A stretch of DNA of 64,000 nucleotides, taken from positions 1 to 64,000 of the forward strand of contig CAYFOO010000002.1 in assembly GCA_964344775.1 (NCBI GenBank), read 5' to 3'. Positions within the stretch are counted from its first letter, which is position 1, and each line of letters begins with the position of its first letter. Source of the DNA: CAYFMH01 sp964344775. GTDB lineage: Bacteria > Patescibacteriota > Gracilibacteria > UBA4473. Under the pieces are notes generated by a model. It was given only the letters and a program-made list of their open reading frames with translations. It was not told where the DNA came from and did not search any database. The position numbers were made by a program, and so were the translations under genes. Positions 8,040 to 17,102 of the stretch are shown here, piece by piece.

Positions 8040-8423
8040 CTAAATCTTTCTCGGAGCTCTCCCCTTGTATACAATGCTATAAAAATGCTTGGCTTGATTC
8101 CCCGTTTGTCGAACTACTACCTCCAAACAGTTTGATTTTATCACCACCTGAAAACTCCAAAACTGGTGTTCATTGCATCCTTTTTTCAAAACAGTGTGAG
8201 ATTGAAAATAAGGCATTTCTTTCAAAATTTGGGGGACCAAATGCAGATGTTTCACACGAAAGTAGGATTGTTTGAGTGTTCGGTCTTTCTTATTGATCAA
8301 ATGTTCCCAGCCGATCCGGGTAAGTAAAACGTTCGACTTCAAGCTCGGGCAGAATATTTTCTTGGGCAAAGAAAAATACAACTGCCGAGCTTCTGCGATT
8401 ATCTTTTTGTAATCTGGGGTCAT
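8040..8423 (-). CDS. small protein, possible BECR-fold nuclease
   Basis: A 127-residue protein. Blocks RIGWEHLINKKDRTLKQ, FRVKHLHLVPQILKE, a central WSFQVVIKSNCLEVVVRQ strand pair and KHFYSIVYKG resemble small BECR-type (barnase/EndoU/ColicinE5/RelE-like) nuclease domains seen in phage and toxin proteins, with His, Arg and Lys suitable for RNase chemistry. The match is by eye and weak. The gene is bracketed by two copies of the recG 3' end, which suggests it arrived as a small insertion. No antitoxin candidate is adjacent. Confidence 0.55.
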   Translation of the reverse strand: MTPDYKKIIAEARQLYFSLPKKIFCPSLKSNVLLTRIGWEHLINKKDRTLKQSYFRVKHLHLVPQILKEMPYFQSHTVLKKGCNEHQFWSFQVVIKSNCLEVVVRQTGNQAKHFYSIVYKGRAPRKI

Positions 8424-8539
8424 AATAAAAAAGTCCTTGTCTCGCCACGCCTCATTTGCAGGCTGTCAGGACTGTATTGCTACAGATTCCTTCAAGGACA
8501 GATCGAGTGTAAGAATGAACGAAGAAAAATGCAAGTTTT

Positions 8540-10561
8540 TCAAAAATACACCTCCCCACTCTCCACCACCTTCTTCAGCACCGGATATTTTTTGAGCCCC
8601 ATGTCTTCCTTGAGAATTCGGATCGCCCAATCTCTCGCCTTACTGATCATCTCGACATCTGTCAGATCCGCACATTTCAGATCTGGGAAACCACTCTGTC
8701 TGACACCATACACTTCTCCCGCACCCCGCAATTTCAAATCCACCTCGGCCAGATACATCCCGTCATTGGATTTTTCCATCGCCTTGAGACGTTCTTTGTG
8801 TTTGTCTTCCGTTTTTCCCGTCATCAGGAAGCAGTAGCTTTGCATGGCATTCCGTCCGATCCTCCCTCGGAACTGATGCAATTGAGCAAGGCCAAATCGT
8901 TCGGAATTTTCAATCACCATGGCCGTGGCATTCGGGATATCGACCCCGACTTCAATCACCGAAGTGGAAACCAAAATATCAAATTCATGATTGCGAAAGG
9001 ATTCCATGATGGCCGATTTTTCTTTTGGTCGTAATTTCCCGTGAAGAAATTGCACTTTTCGATTTGGGAAAATGTCATTGGCGATCCGATCAAATTCTTC
9101 TTTTACGTTTTTGGCCTCGATTTTGTCCGACTCATCGATCAGCGGACAGATCCAGAAAATTTGTCTCCCTTTCTCGATCTGATCATCAATAAACCTGTTG
9201 CAAAGGGTTCGCGTTTTTTCGTCTGCGACCACGCGTGTAATGATCGGTTTTCTGCCGGGAGGCATTTCATCGATCACGGAGAGATCTTGATCCCCATAAA
9301 TTGTTAACGCCAAGGTTCGTGGGATGGGAGTGGCAGTCATGGCAAGCACATGAGAATTATTCTCTGCCAAAGTGCTTCGTTGAGCCACTCCAAATCGATG
9401 CTGTTCATCAATCACAGCTAAACCCAAATTTTGGAAAACCGTATCTTCGGTCAGGATAGCGTGCGTTCCGATGAGTACCTTGATCTGTCCGGTTCGGAGT
9501 TTGTTTTTGATTTCTTCTTTCTTTTTTGCCGTGACGGATCCCGTGAGCAATTCCACGGAGATTTCTGGACCAAAAAATTTCAGTGCTCCTGCAAAATGCT
9601 GTGTCGCCAAAATTTCAGTGGGAGCGAGAAAAGCCGCCTGAAATCCTTTTCTCACTACTTGCATGGCGGCGAGAAAAGCCACAATTGTTTTTCCACTCCC
9701 CACATCTCCTTGCATGAGTCGGTGCATCGGCTTGGAGGCCTCGAGATCTTTCACGATGTGATGTAGACATTTTTTTTGGGCAGCGGTCAGCTCGAAAGGG
9801 ACTTTTTTGAGATCTTCTTTTATTTGTTCCACTTCAAAAGGAATAATAAAAGTGTTTTTCTGATTTTTTTCTCGTGCTATTTTTTCTCGGATCACCCGCA
9901 TTTGGATCGTAAAAATTTCTTCAAATGCCAATCTCCTTTTGGCTTCGTTCCATTCTTTTATGTTTTTTGGATGATGAATCGCTCTGGTAGCCACCGGTTT
10001 TGAAAGTAAGTTTTCTGATTCCAATATTTGAGAAGGAATGGTTTCCGGGAATTCTAGAGCGAGTGGGAGGAGGGGGGTGATCTTGTCTCGAATCCATTTC
10101 GAAGTGATGGGGGGAGATTCTGGATAGATCGCTCGGAGTGCACCGACATGTACGCCTCGATCCAGATGTACTTCTGGATTGAGTATTTGTACCTGGCCAT
10201 AGTTTCGATCCACTTTTCCCACCAAAAAAACACGAGCATCATCTCTCAAGTTTTTTAAAACATAAGGAATCTGAAACCACACCACCTCCAAAGAAGTTTG
10301 ATCATCTAAAAGCAACACGGCTTTCCCGAGCACTCTTCCACGAGGAGTTTTTTCTTTCCGAATATCCGTGAGAATTCCAGAAAAAGTATTTTTTTCTCCC
10401 AACCGAATACTTTGAAAATCCGGTACAATTTCTGTCGATTCGATGGCCCGAGGGAAAAATTCTAGGAAATCTTTTACCGAAAAGACGCCTAATTTTTCTA
10501 TTTTTTTGAAGTGTGCGGAAGTTGATTTAATCGCGTTTTTAAGCGGCGAATTGAGAGACAT
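8540..10561 (-). CDS. recG: ATP-dependent DNA helicase RecG
   Basis: A 673-residue RecG, which unwinds and regresses stalled forks and branched recombination intermediates. Visible parts in order: an N-terminal OB/wedge domain (about 50-140), Walker A GDVGSGKT (285-292), the DEQH box (385-388), the TAT motif AMTATPIPRTL, and helicase C-terminal blocks STSVIEVGVDIPNA and QLHQFRGRIGR. The length is typical of the family. The last residues KKVVESGEVYF are duplicated as a remnant about 550 bp downstream. The start ATG at 10561 has no obvious Shine-Dalgarno sequence. Confidence 0.97.
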   Translation of the reverse strand: MSLNSPLKNAIKSTSAHFKKIEKLGVFSVKDFLEFFPRAIESTEIVPDFQSIRLGEKNTFSGILTDIRKEKTPRGRVLGKAVLLLDDQTSLEVVWFQIPYVLKNLRDDARVFLVGKVDRNYGQVQILNPEVHLDRGVHVGALRAIYPESPPITSKWIRDKITPLLPLALEFPETIPSQILESENLLSKPVATRAIHHPKNIKEWNEAKRRLAFEEIFTIQMRVIREKIAREKNQKNTFIIPFEVEQIKEDLKKVPFELTAAQKKCLHHIVKDLEASKPMHRLMQGDVGSGKTIVAFLAAMQVVRKGFQAAFLAPTEILATQHFAGALKFFGPEISVELLTGSVTAKKKEEIKNKLRTGQIKVLIGTHAILTEDTVFQNLGLAVIDEQHRFGVAQRSTLAENNSHVLAMTATPIPRTLALTIYGDQDLSVIDEMPPGRKPIITRVVADEKTRTLCNRFIDDQIEKGRQIFWICPLIDESDKIEAKNVKEEFDRIANDIFPNRKVQFLHGKLRPKEKSAIMESFRNHEFDILVSTSVIEVGVDIPNATAMVIENSERFGLAQLHQFRGRIGRNAMQSYCFLMTGKTEDKHKERLKAMEKSNDGMYLAEVDLKLRGAGEVYGVRQSGFPDLKCADLTDVEMISKARDWAIRILKEDMGLKKYPVLKKVVESGEVYF

Positions 10562-10704
10562 AGTTTTTTGCGGAAGGAGAAAAAGTAAAAAAAAACTTGC
10601 AAAGGTTTTGGTTTTCCACGAAAATTTACCTACTAGATTTCTTTGCCAAGTTTAATTTAATCATTTAAGCTCAAAGAAACAAAATAAAATTTATTTTTAA
10701 AAAA

Positions 10705-11106
10705 ATGAAAAAATTCTTTGCTCCCGCTCTCGGAATTCTGGTGGCCGCCCTTTTCTTTGGTCTCGGTCCAGAAGTTATTTTTGCACAGACTCGTCTTATC
10801 GACGAAGGGGACAACCCATCTGTAATCGGAGAAAGTACTGGTGCTTGGGGAGGATCTCTTCGGTCTGCTTTGCTCACCATCCTTAACTTCTTCCTATTCT
10901 TTTTGGGATTGGTAGCGACTGGATTTATTATCTATGGAGGATTTCTCTACATCACGGCTGCAGGAGACGATGGAAAAGTGGAAAACGCAAAAAAAATTCT
11001 CATGTACGCTGTAATCGGGATTTTGGTCATCTTGCTCTCATTTGCTCTCGTCAATACTATTATTGGAGCCGGGGCAGGAGAACGTCCAGCTAGTACCGGA
11101 GGGTAG
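10705..11106 (+). CDS. TrbC/VirB2-like pilin family membrane protein
   Basis: A 133-residue protein. The N-terminal signal-like segment (KKFFAPALGILVAALFFGLG) ends near FAQ; then two hydrophobic helices (about 52-80 and 95-118) are separated by the short polar loop TAAGDDGKVENAKK. This two-helix layout with the GDD...A.K loop is typical of the T4SS-pilin-like (VirB2/TrbC) small proteins frequent in CPR genomes. Expected location is the cytoplasmic membrane or cell surface. It is a single gene followed by a strong terminator. The pilus function is inferred. Confidence 0.75.
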   Translation: MKKFFAPALGILVAALFFGLGPEVIFAQTRLIDEGDNPSVIGESTGAWGGSLRSALLTILNFFLFFLGLVATGFIIYGGFLYITAAGDDGKVENAKKILMYAVIGILVILLSFALVNTIIGAGAGERPASTGG

Positions 11107-11134
11107 AAAGAAGAAAATTACAAAAAAACAAAAA

Positions 11135-11162
11135 TACCCTGAACCTTCGGGGTATTTTTTTA
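11135..11162 (+). terminator. intrinsic terminator, probably bidirectional
   Basis: A GC-rich hairpin (ATACCC-TGAA...TTCG-GGGTAT) is followed by eight T residues. The A-run on the other side would also serve the convergent PfkB gene. Confidence 0.8.
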
Positions 11163-11168
11163 TAAAAA

Positions 11169-12227
11169 TTATTTTTCCATTGATTTTTGAATTTTTTCTA
11201 AAGAAAGCAATCCTATCTGTGCTCCAAATTCCCGAGTTACACCTGAAGCATTTATTCCACCCCAGAGTAATTGTTCTTTTGGTTCTTTCCCATGCAAAAG
11301 GGCAGCCACCGCTCCTACAGAAAAAGCATCTCCTGCTCCCAATGTACAGACAGGGGGAATGTCTTGGGTGGGAACAAAGTAGTGTTCATTTTTACTAAAA
11401 AATTGTGCCCCCTTTCTTCCATCGGTAATGAAAACACTTTTAATTCCGGCCGCAATAAATTTTTCTCCAAGTGGCCTGACATCATAAAAGGTATTTGGTG
11501 TGTATTCCGAAAAAGGAACTGGTACTTTTTTGCCCAAAATTTCTGGAGGAGTTTTGTCCGCATCAATTTTTTTCGCAGAAATCCCTGTAAAGGCTTCTGC
11601 TTCTTCTCGATTGAGAATGAGACAATCAACATGTGGAAAAAGATCTTTGAATTTTTCAAAACCAGATTGAAATTGGGTAGATCCGGGATTCCAGGCACAA
11701 ATTCCTTCGGTTCGCTCTTTCCAGTGAGGAATTTCAAAAAGTAACGGTTCAGCTGTTTTATATAAATGTCCCACATATATTGCCCGACTTTTCGGAGCAT
11801 TTGCTAGTGTTTTTTTTCCAAAATTTTCAGCAATGGATCGCTGGTGAAGCACGGTTCTTTTTCCGCTCGTGGAAGTGAGAATCACAGAAAAACTACATTT
11901 CCCTTCTTGAGTAATGAGAAAATCGGTAGTGATTTTATGTTTTTTAAAAGTTTCAAAAATAAGATGTGCATTTTCATCTGTCCCAACCACGCCAAAGGGG
12001 GCGGCTTCTAATCCCAGCTCAGAAAATCCTACAGCAGAATTTGCCGCACTCCCTCCGATAGATTGGATGGGGTTTTTTATTTGAATTTTTGCTTCAGCTG
12101 GAAGCGTAAAAAATCGTTCCGTTTTTTTTTCAGAAACAGGAAGTTTTATTTCTGACATCTCTGGAATGTGCATAAAAAGATCCACCGTGATGGACCCAAA
12201 AGTGCAGATGTCGAAATTTGTAGTCAT
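11169..12227 (-). CDS. PfkB-family carbohydrate/nucleoside kinase
   Basis: A 352-residue ribokinase-like sugar kinase. The N-terminal strand DICTFGSITVDLF, the PfkB signature GGSAANSAVGFSELG (about 80-94) and the C-terminal TLGAGDAFSVGAVAALL with the catalytic Asp of GAGD are all present. Family members phosphorylate ribose, fructose, adenosine or similar substrates; the specificity is not clear. I chose the ATG at 12227 over the GTG at 12257 because the ten extra codons are read from an AAGTATTAAGTAGTAAG word repeat typical of gaps in this genome. It converges with the pilin-like gene. Confidence 0.85.
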   Translation of the reverse strand: MTTNFDICTFGSITVDLFMHIPEMSEIKLPVSEKKTERFFTLPAEAKIQIKNPIQSIGGSAANSAVGFSELGLEAAPFGVVGTDENAHLIFETFKKHKITTDFLITQEGKCSFSVILTSTSGKRTVLHQRSIAENFGKKTLANAPKSRAIYVGHLYKTAEPLLFEIPHWKERTEGICAWNPGSTQFQSGFEKFKDLFPHVDCLILNREEAEAFTGISAKKIDADKTPPEILGKKVPVPFSEYTPNTFYDVRPLGEKFIAAGIKSVFITDGRKGAQFFSKNEHYFVPTQDIPPVCTLGAGDAFSVGAVAALLHGKEPKEQLLWGGINASGVTREFGAQIGLLSLEKIQKSMEK

Positions 12228-12718
12228 CGAGGGAAGTATTAAGTAGTAAGTATCCACCTTCGTTTTTTTTTATAGAGTTATAATGGGAACTATGGCGGAC
12301 AGGTCAAGGGTTTTTGGAGAAGGAAGAAGATTTTTTTCACAAGTTCAGAAAGATTTAATACAAATTACGATACAATTTTTACACAAAAAGGCAAGCGAAA
12401 ATAGCATAAAAAAGGGCTAAATTCTGTAACAAATAGATGATTATTTTCGTTTTAGACAACGATATTTTATGGCTGGTTCCCAAAGGTTGACTTTGGGGGC
12501 TCGGACGATAAAGTATCTTGGATCTTTTACATCACGGAAAAACCCCATAAAACAAACAACGGGAAATGGATCAAAGAATGGGAAGAAACATGAATTGTAA
12601 AATTTCAATCAGTAGCTTATCGCTACGAATTAGACATTGAGTTAATCAATTTCTCTATAACAAACAGCCACTGGCTGTTAAAAATTTGAAAATTTTTTAT
12701 TTCTTAACTTTTAAGACT
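12228..12718 (+). promoter_or_regulatory. S-layer gene upstream region with leader motif
   Basis: A 491-bp gap with no supported gene. A possible promoter is TTGACT at 12487-12492 with a weak TAAAGT 16 bases later. A hairpin AACAGCC-ACT-GGCTGTT is at 12663-12679. The 15-mer TATTTCTTAACTTTT at 12698-12712 stands just before the start at 12719 and recurs before tuf, the gene at 26761 and (one mismatch) the gene at 23904. The long leader suits a highly expressed gene. Confidence 0.5.
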
Positions 12719-15700
12719 ATGGAATCCATTAAAATGATTCGAAAAGGTCTTGCTTCGCTCACTTTAGTAGCATTTGGAGTAGCTTTCTTGGCAGCTCCTG
12801 CTCAAGCGCAGCTTGACTTCACGGATGCTATGGAAATTCCTTCTTGGGCTGAAGAAGCTATTGAAGAGCTTATGGACCAAGGAGTTATCAGTGGGAACGA
12901 TGATGGATCTTTTGCTCCAAACCGACAATTGAACCGAGCAGAAGTTTCAAAAATTATCGTTTTGTCTTCAGGTGTTGAATTAGATGACACAGGAGGACCT
13001 CACTTCCCAGACGTTGACCCAGGTGCTTGGTACTACGACTACATTGAAACAATGTACAACCAAGGATGGATTAACGGGTATCCAGACGGTTACTTCCGAC
13101 CTGCTGTTGGAATTAACCGAGCAGAAATTGCTAAAATGGTTGTAAACGCTTTCGAAATTGACCAAGACCTTTTTGGTGCTCCTCACTTCGATGATGTAGG
13201 AGAATCAGACTGGTTCTACGGTTATGTAGAAACTGCTTACAATAACGGACTTATGCGAGGGTACGGAGATGGTTCTTTTGGACCAGCTAACGCTGTGACT
13301 CGTGCTGAGACCACAAAAATTGTTTACGACTCTCAATTGGTTGTATCAGAACCAGAAGGACCAGCAGAAGGAACTCTTGAGGTAGTACTCTCTGATGACA
13401 CTCCTCGAGGAACCAATGTTCCTTACAACGCTACTTCTGTTCCGTACACGACTGTTGAACTTACCGCTTCTGACGACAGTGACATCGAAGTTTCTTCTTT
13501 GACTTTCACTCGTCTTGGACTTGGTGACAATGACGATTTTGACAATGTTTGGCTTGAAATTGACGGATTTAAAATCGGAAACGATAAATCCATCAATAAT
13601 GACGACGTTGTTGAGCTTCGATTTAACCCACCTATCGTAGTGCCAGCTGGACAAACTCTTGTGGCTGATGTAGTGACTTCTGCGAAGTACACATCAAGCG
13701 ACAAAAACATCGGGCATCACAATCGATTGGCTGTAGTTTCTGCTGACGATCTTGTATCTACTGCAGCAAACATTGTGGGAGACTTCCCAATTGAAGGGGA
13801 AGAAATGGAAGTAGCTGACTACGAAGTTTCTAGTGTTCAATTCTCAATTTTGGGATCAGACACTACTGTTGATGTAGGAGATAATTTTATTGAGGTTGGT
13901 AAATTCCGATTGCTCAATCAATCAACTTCTAACAAAGACATCGAACTTCGAGCCATTACTTTCAAAAACACTGGTACAGCAGAAATTCAAGACAATCTTG
14001 AAAACGTAGCGGTCTATGTTTCTGGAGAACAAGTTTCTGCTGAAACTATCGTTGACGGAGATTACCTTACTTTCCGACTTGATAACGGAGTAACAGGAGG
14101 TTACATCCTAGAAGACGGAGACTCAAAAATCTTCTCTATCCGAGCAGACGTTGTTTCTGCTGAAGCTTCTGACACACTTACTTTGAAAATCGACAACTTC
14201 GAAGACATCGTGGGTGTAGAAATTGGAACTTCATTTGGAATCAAAGCTCTCTATGGTTCTGGATCTAGTGACTCAAGCTGTACTTCAGGAACTTCTAATG
14301 CAGAAGATGCTTGTGCTACTTTAAAAACTTACACCATTGATTCAGGAGATTTGAACATTTCTCGAGACCCTGCGTCTCTTGGAAATCAAACTTATGCTCC
14401 AGGATCTAACGATGTAGTGTTCTTGACTGCACGAGTTGTAGTTGATCAACCATTGATTGTTGACGGACTACGTGTAGATGTGGCTACAGGTACCGATCTT
14501 ACTGATGCAGACACACTTGCAGAGTTGAATCTTAATTTCGACAACTTCCGATTTTATCTCAACGATCGATTGATCGATGCAGAAAATGATTTCACTGACG
14601 GAGGAACTATGTTGACTTCTTACTTGAACTTCAACACTACCTTCGAAATTGCTGGAACATCTATCATCAAAATCGTTGGTAACATTGCTGACGCAGCTTC
14701 TGCTGGCGACACAGTAAAACTAGAAATTATCGGAAATACTAGTACAGTTGATGCTTTTGCTTCACCAGAGTATATTTCTACTGGAGACTCTGTTTCTGAC
14801 AGCGAAGTACTTGGTTCTGCTCAAGGATCATTTGTAGAAGTACAAGCTTCTACGCTTACTATCACCAAAACAGATGGTCTCTCTGACGGAGACAAAATCG
14901 TAGCTGGTGTGGATGATGTAGAATTCTTGAAATTCGTACTCGACAACAATGATTCAGGAGACGTAAACATTACTTCTGCTACTATTGCTGCAGACACTGC
15001 GGTAAACACTAACAATGCTGGTGTTGGAGTTTCTGGAAGTACTCGAACGTACACCAACTTCACTATGGCTATGTTCGTTGATGGAACACAACAAGGATCT
15101 GCGAAAAACTTATCTTCTACTGGAGGTGCAACTTTCAACGATCTTTCTGTGATCATCCCATCTGCTGGGCAAAAAGAATTCACAGTTGTAGTTGATACGA
15201 TCGAAGCTTCTGCTACGGCTATCTCTACTACTCCATTGGCTGGACAAAACGAAACAGCTCTTGGTAGTACCGCTGATGTGGATGTTGCTTCTACTACAGG
15301 AATGACTGTAGGAGATTTGATCATTTGGGATAACTCTGGAACAGACATTGTTCGAGCCATTACAGCGGTTACTGATTCTGACTCTCTTGCTTTGGACTCA
15401 GATCTAGGAGCAAATATAGCTGATGGATCATCAGTATCTATCCGACATCAGTTGAAACTGACCGTTACTGGAATAGATGCAGACAATGTAGAAAACGGAC
15501 AAACTGTAACGGTAAACGAAGGTGGAGCTGCTCTTTCTACATCAAATGTACTTGCTGGTGTGAACTTCGAACTTGTTAGTTCTGGTAGTCTTACTACCTC
15601 TATCGGATCTACTGTTTACTCAGACATCTTGGTTGCTAACCAATCAAATGTGGAAGTAATGAAAATCCGATTCAACGGAGCTGATGACGAAGTACAAATC

Positions 15701-16930
15701 AAAGACATCTACCTCGAAAACGATGTAGATGGAAATGGTACAGCAGACAACACTTCTGCTGGAGATCGTTTGAGTTTCAAGCTTTACAACGAAGCTGGGC
15801 AACTCGTTCAAGAAAAACAAATGACTTCTGGATCAATCCAATTCGAACTAGCAAACCAAGATCGAATCCGTGTGCCAAAAGATGATTCTACTTACGTAAC
15901 GGTTAAGGTTGATGTACGAGACATCACAAAAGCAAATCAAACTGGACAACGACTCTTACTTGCTCTCGATGCAGACAATACAACGCACCGAGGACTCGAG
16001 GCAGTAACTGCTGCTACTGGATCTGACATTTCTGTTCCAAGTGCTTCTCCATATTGGGGAGATGCTGTAGGGCAAAACTTTGTTGCCTACCGAACAGAAA
16101 TGGCCTTCAAGCACGCTACCAACCAACCATCATTCTCTGATCCATCTAGTGCTTCTCAAGAACTTTACCGATTTACTGTGACAGCCGACTCAGGTCGACA
16201 AGCAGAACTCGGACGAGTAACTCTTGACGCAGCACTCTCTGGAATGCAGTTTTCACCAACTGGAATCACTGGATCTGGAGTATTGGTTAACGCTGGTAAC
16301 ACAGCTATTGGATCAACTGCACTTACAGTTGATACAGTGGATGCTACTACCGTACTCGGAGTAGGAGACCTTATCGCAATCGGATCTGACACCATTACTA
16401 CGGTTACTGCCGTAGGAAGTGCCACTTCTGTGACGGTTACAGCGCTTACCACAGCAATTGCTGATAATGAGGAATATACAGTGCTTGTAGACGCAAGTAA
16501 CGTGGCTAACGTGCCATTGATCAAACAAGTAAAATCTGACGGAACAATCGATGATTCTGCCGTAGTACTAGACCGAATGGTTCTAAGTGCTGGTTCAGAA
16601 ACAGCCGTACGAATCCTCGGAGACTTTACTGGTCAACAGCTTGCTGCTGGAGAATCTCGAACTTACGCACTCTTCTTGCCTGCGACAGCCCAATCAGGAT
16701 CTGAAGCAGACGATGATGCAGTGTCTATATCTTTCGTTCGTGATACTTCATACGCAGCAGCCGCTGCCCGAGATACGGATGGAGACAATACGTATGACAA
16801 CGGATCAGATCAAACTGGTAACATGATCTGGTCAGACGAATCTTCAACCGCTCACTCTGACACTACGTCAGACTGGCTAAACGGATATCTGCTTGACGTT
16901 GACACTACTGCCAAAGTTAACGCAGACTAG
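12719..16930 (+). CDS. S-layer protein with three SLH domains
   Basis: About 1403 residues, very likely the main surface-layer protein. After a signal peptide (GLASLTLVAFGVAFLAAPAQAQ) come three SLH domains: WAEEAIEELMDQGVISG with NRQLNRAEVSKII, FPDVDPGAWYYDYIETMY with NRAEIAKMVV, and FDDVGESDWFYGYVETAY with TRAETTKIV. SLH domains bind pyruvylated cell-wall polymer. The remaining roughly 1200 residues are Thr/Ser/Asp/Val-rich beta-strand sequence with only two cysteines. Arginine is almost always CGA. I chose the ATG at 12719 because upstream in-frame codons read the conserved leader motif; the ATG at 12734 is an alternative. A strong terminator follows. Confidence 0.9.
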   Translation: MESIKMIRKGLASLTLVAFGVAFLAAPAQAQLDFTDAMEIPSWAEEAIEELMDQGVISGNDDGSFAPNRQLNRAEVSKIIVLSSGVELDDTGGPHFPDVDPGAWYYDYIETMYNQGWINGYPDGYFRPAVGINRAEIAKMVVNAFEIDQDLFGAPHFDDVGESDWFYGYVETAYNNGLMRGYGDGSFGPANAVTRAETTKIVYDSQLVVSEPEGPAEGTLEVVLSDDTPRGTNVPYNATSVPYTTVELTASDDSDIEVSSLTFTRLGLGDNDDFDNVWLEIDGFKIGNDKSINNDDVVELRFNPPIVVPAGQTLVADVVTSAKYTSSDKNIGHHNRLAVVSADDLVSTAANIVGDFPIEGEEMEVADYEVSSVQFSILGSDTTVDVGDNFIEVGKFRLLNQSTSNKDIELRAITFKNTGTAEIQDNLENVAVYVSGEQVSAETIVDGDYLTFRLDNGVTGGYILEDGDSKIFSIRADVVSAEASDTLTLKIDNFEDIVGVEIGTSFGIKALYGSGSSDSSCTSGTSNAEDACATLKTYTIDSGDLNISRDPASLGNQTYAPGSNDVVFLTARVVVDQPLIVDGLRVDVATGTDLTDADTLAELNLNFDNFRFYLNDRLIDAENDFTDGGTMLTSYLNFNTTFEIAGTSIIKIVGNIADAASAGDTVKLEIIGNTSTVDAFASPEYISTGDSVSDSEVLGSAQGSFVEVQASTLTITKTDGLSDGDKIVAGVDDVEFLKFVLDNNDSGDVNITSATIAADTAVNTNNAGVGVSGSTRTYTNFTMAMFVDGTQQGSAKNLSSTGGATFNDLSVIIPSAGQKEFTVVVDTIEASATAISTTPLAGQNETALGSTADVDVASTTGMTVGDLIIWDNSGTDIVRAITAVTDSDSLALDSDLGANIADGSSVSIRHQLKLTVTGIDADNVENGQTVTVNEGGAALSTSNVLAGVNFELVSSGSLTTSIGSTVYSDILVANQSNVEVMKIRFNGADDEVQIKDIYLENDVDGNGTADNTSAGDRLSFKLYNEAGQLVQEKQMTSGSIQFELANQDRIRVPKDDSTYVTVKVDVRDITKANQTGQRLLLALDADNTTHRGLEAVTAATGSDISVPSASPYWGDAVGQNFVAYRTEMAFKHATNQPSFSDPSSASQELYRFTVTADSGRQAELGRVTLDAALSGMQFSPTGITGSGVLVNAGNTAIGSTALTVDTVDATTVLGVGDLIAIGSDTITTVTAVGSATSVTVTALTTAIADNEEYTVLVDASNVANVPLIKQVKSDGTIDDSAVVLDRMVLSAGSETAVRILGDFTGQQLAAGESRTYALFLPATAQSGSEADDDAVSISFVRDTSYAAAAARDTDGDNTYDNGSDQTGNMIWSDESSTAHSDTTSDWLNGYLLDVDTTAKVNAD

Positions 16931-16998
16931 TTAACAAATAAATCTCTCCTCTCGATATTTCGAGACTTGGGAGAACAAATAAGTTAACTTAAAGCGAA

Positions 16999-17030
16999 AC
17001 TCCCACTGGATATTCCAGTGGGGGTTTTTG
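16999..17030 (+). terminator. intrinsic terminator of S-layer gene
   Basis: A perfect stem CCCACTGGA-TAT-TCCAGTGGG (17002-17022) is followed by a T run. Confidence 0.9.
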
Positions 17031-17050
17031 CTATGATTACACCCCAGGGA

Positions 17051-17068
17051 GACGCAAAACCTTGCGTC
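17051..17068. repeat. REP-like hairpin upstream of transposase
   Basis: GACGCAA-AACC-TTGCGTC pairs over seven bases. Its arms match the inner part of the perfect palindrome inside the transposase gene at 17411-17440, so it is a degenerate relative. Confidence 0.65.
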
Positions 17069-17102
17069 TTTACCTTTATCACAAAAGAGATACGATCCGG
17101 AT

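Noticed and set aside
12686..12718. Upstream in-frame extension of the S-layer gene (FYFLTFKT)
   Set aside because: The same nucleotide motif precedes other genes and gives similar peptides only because the spacing is alike; the signal peptide starts later.
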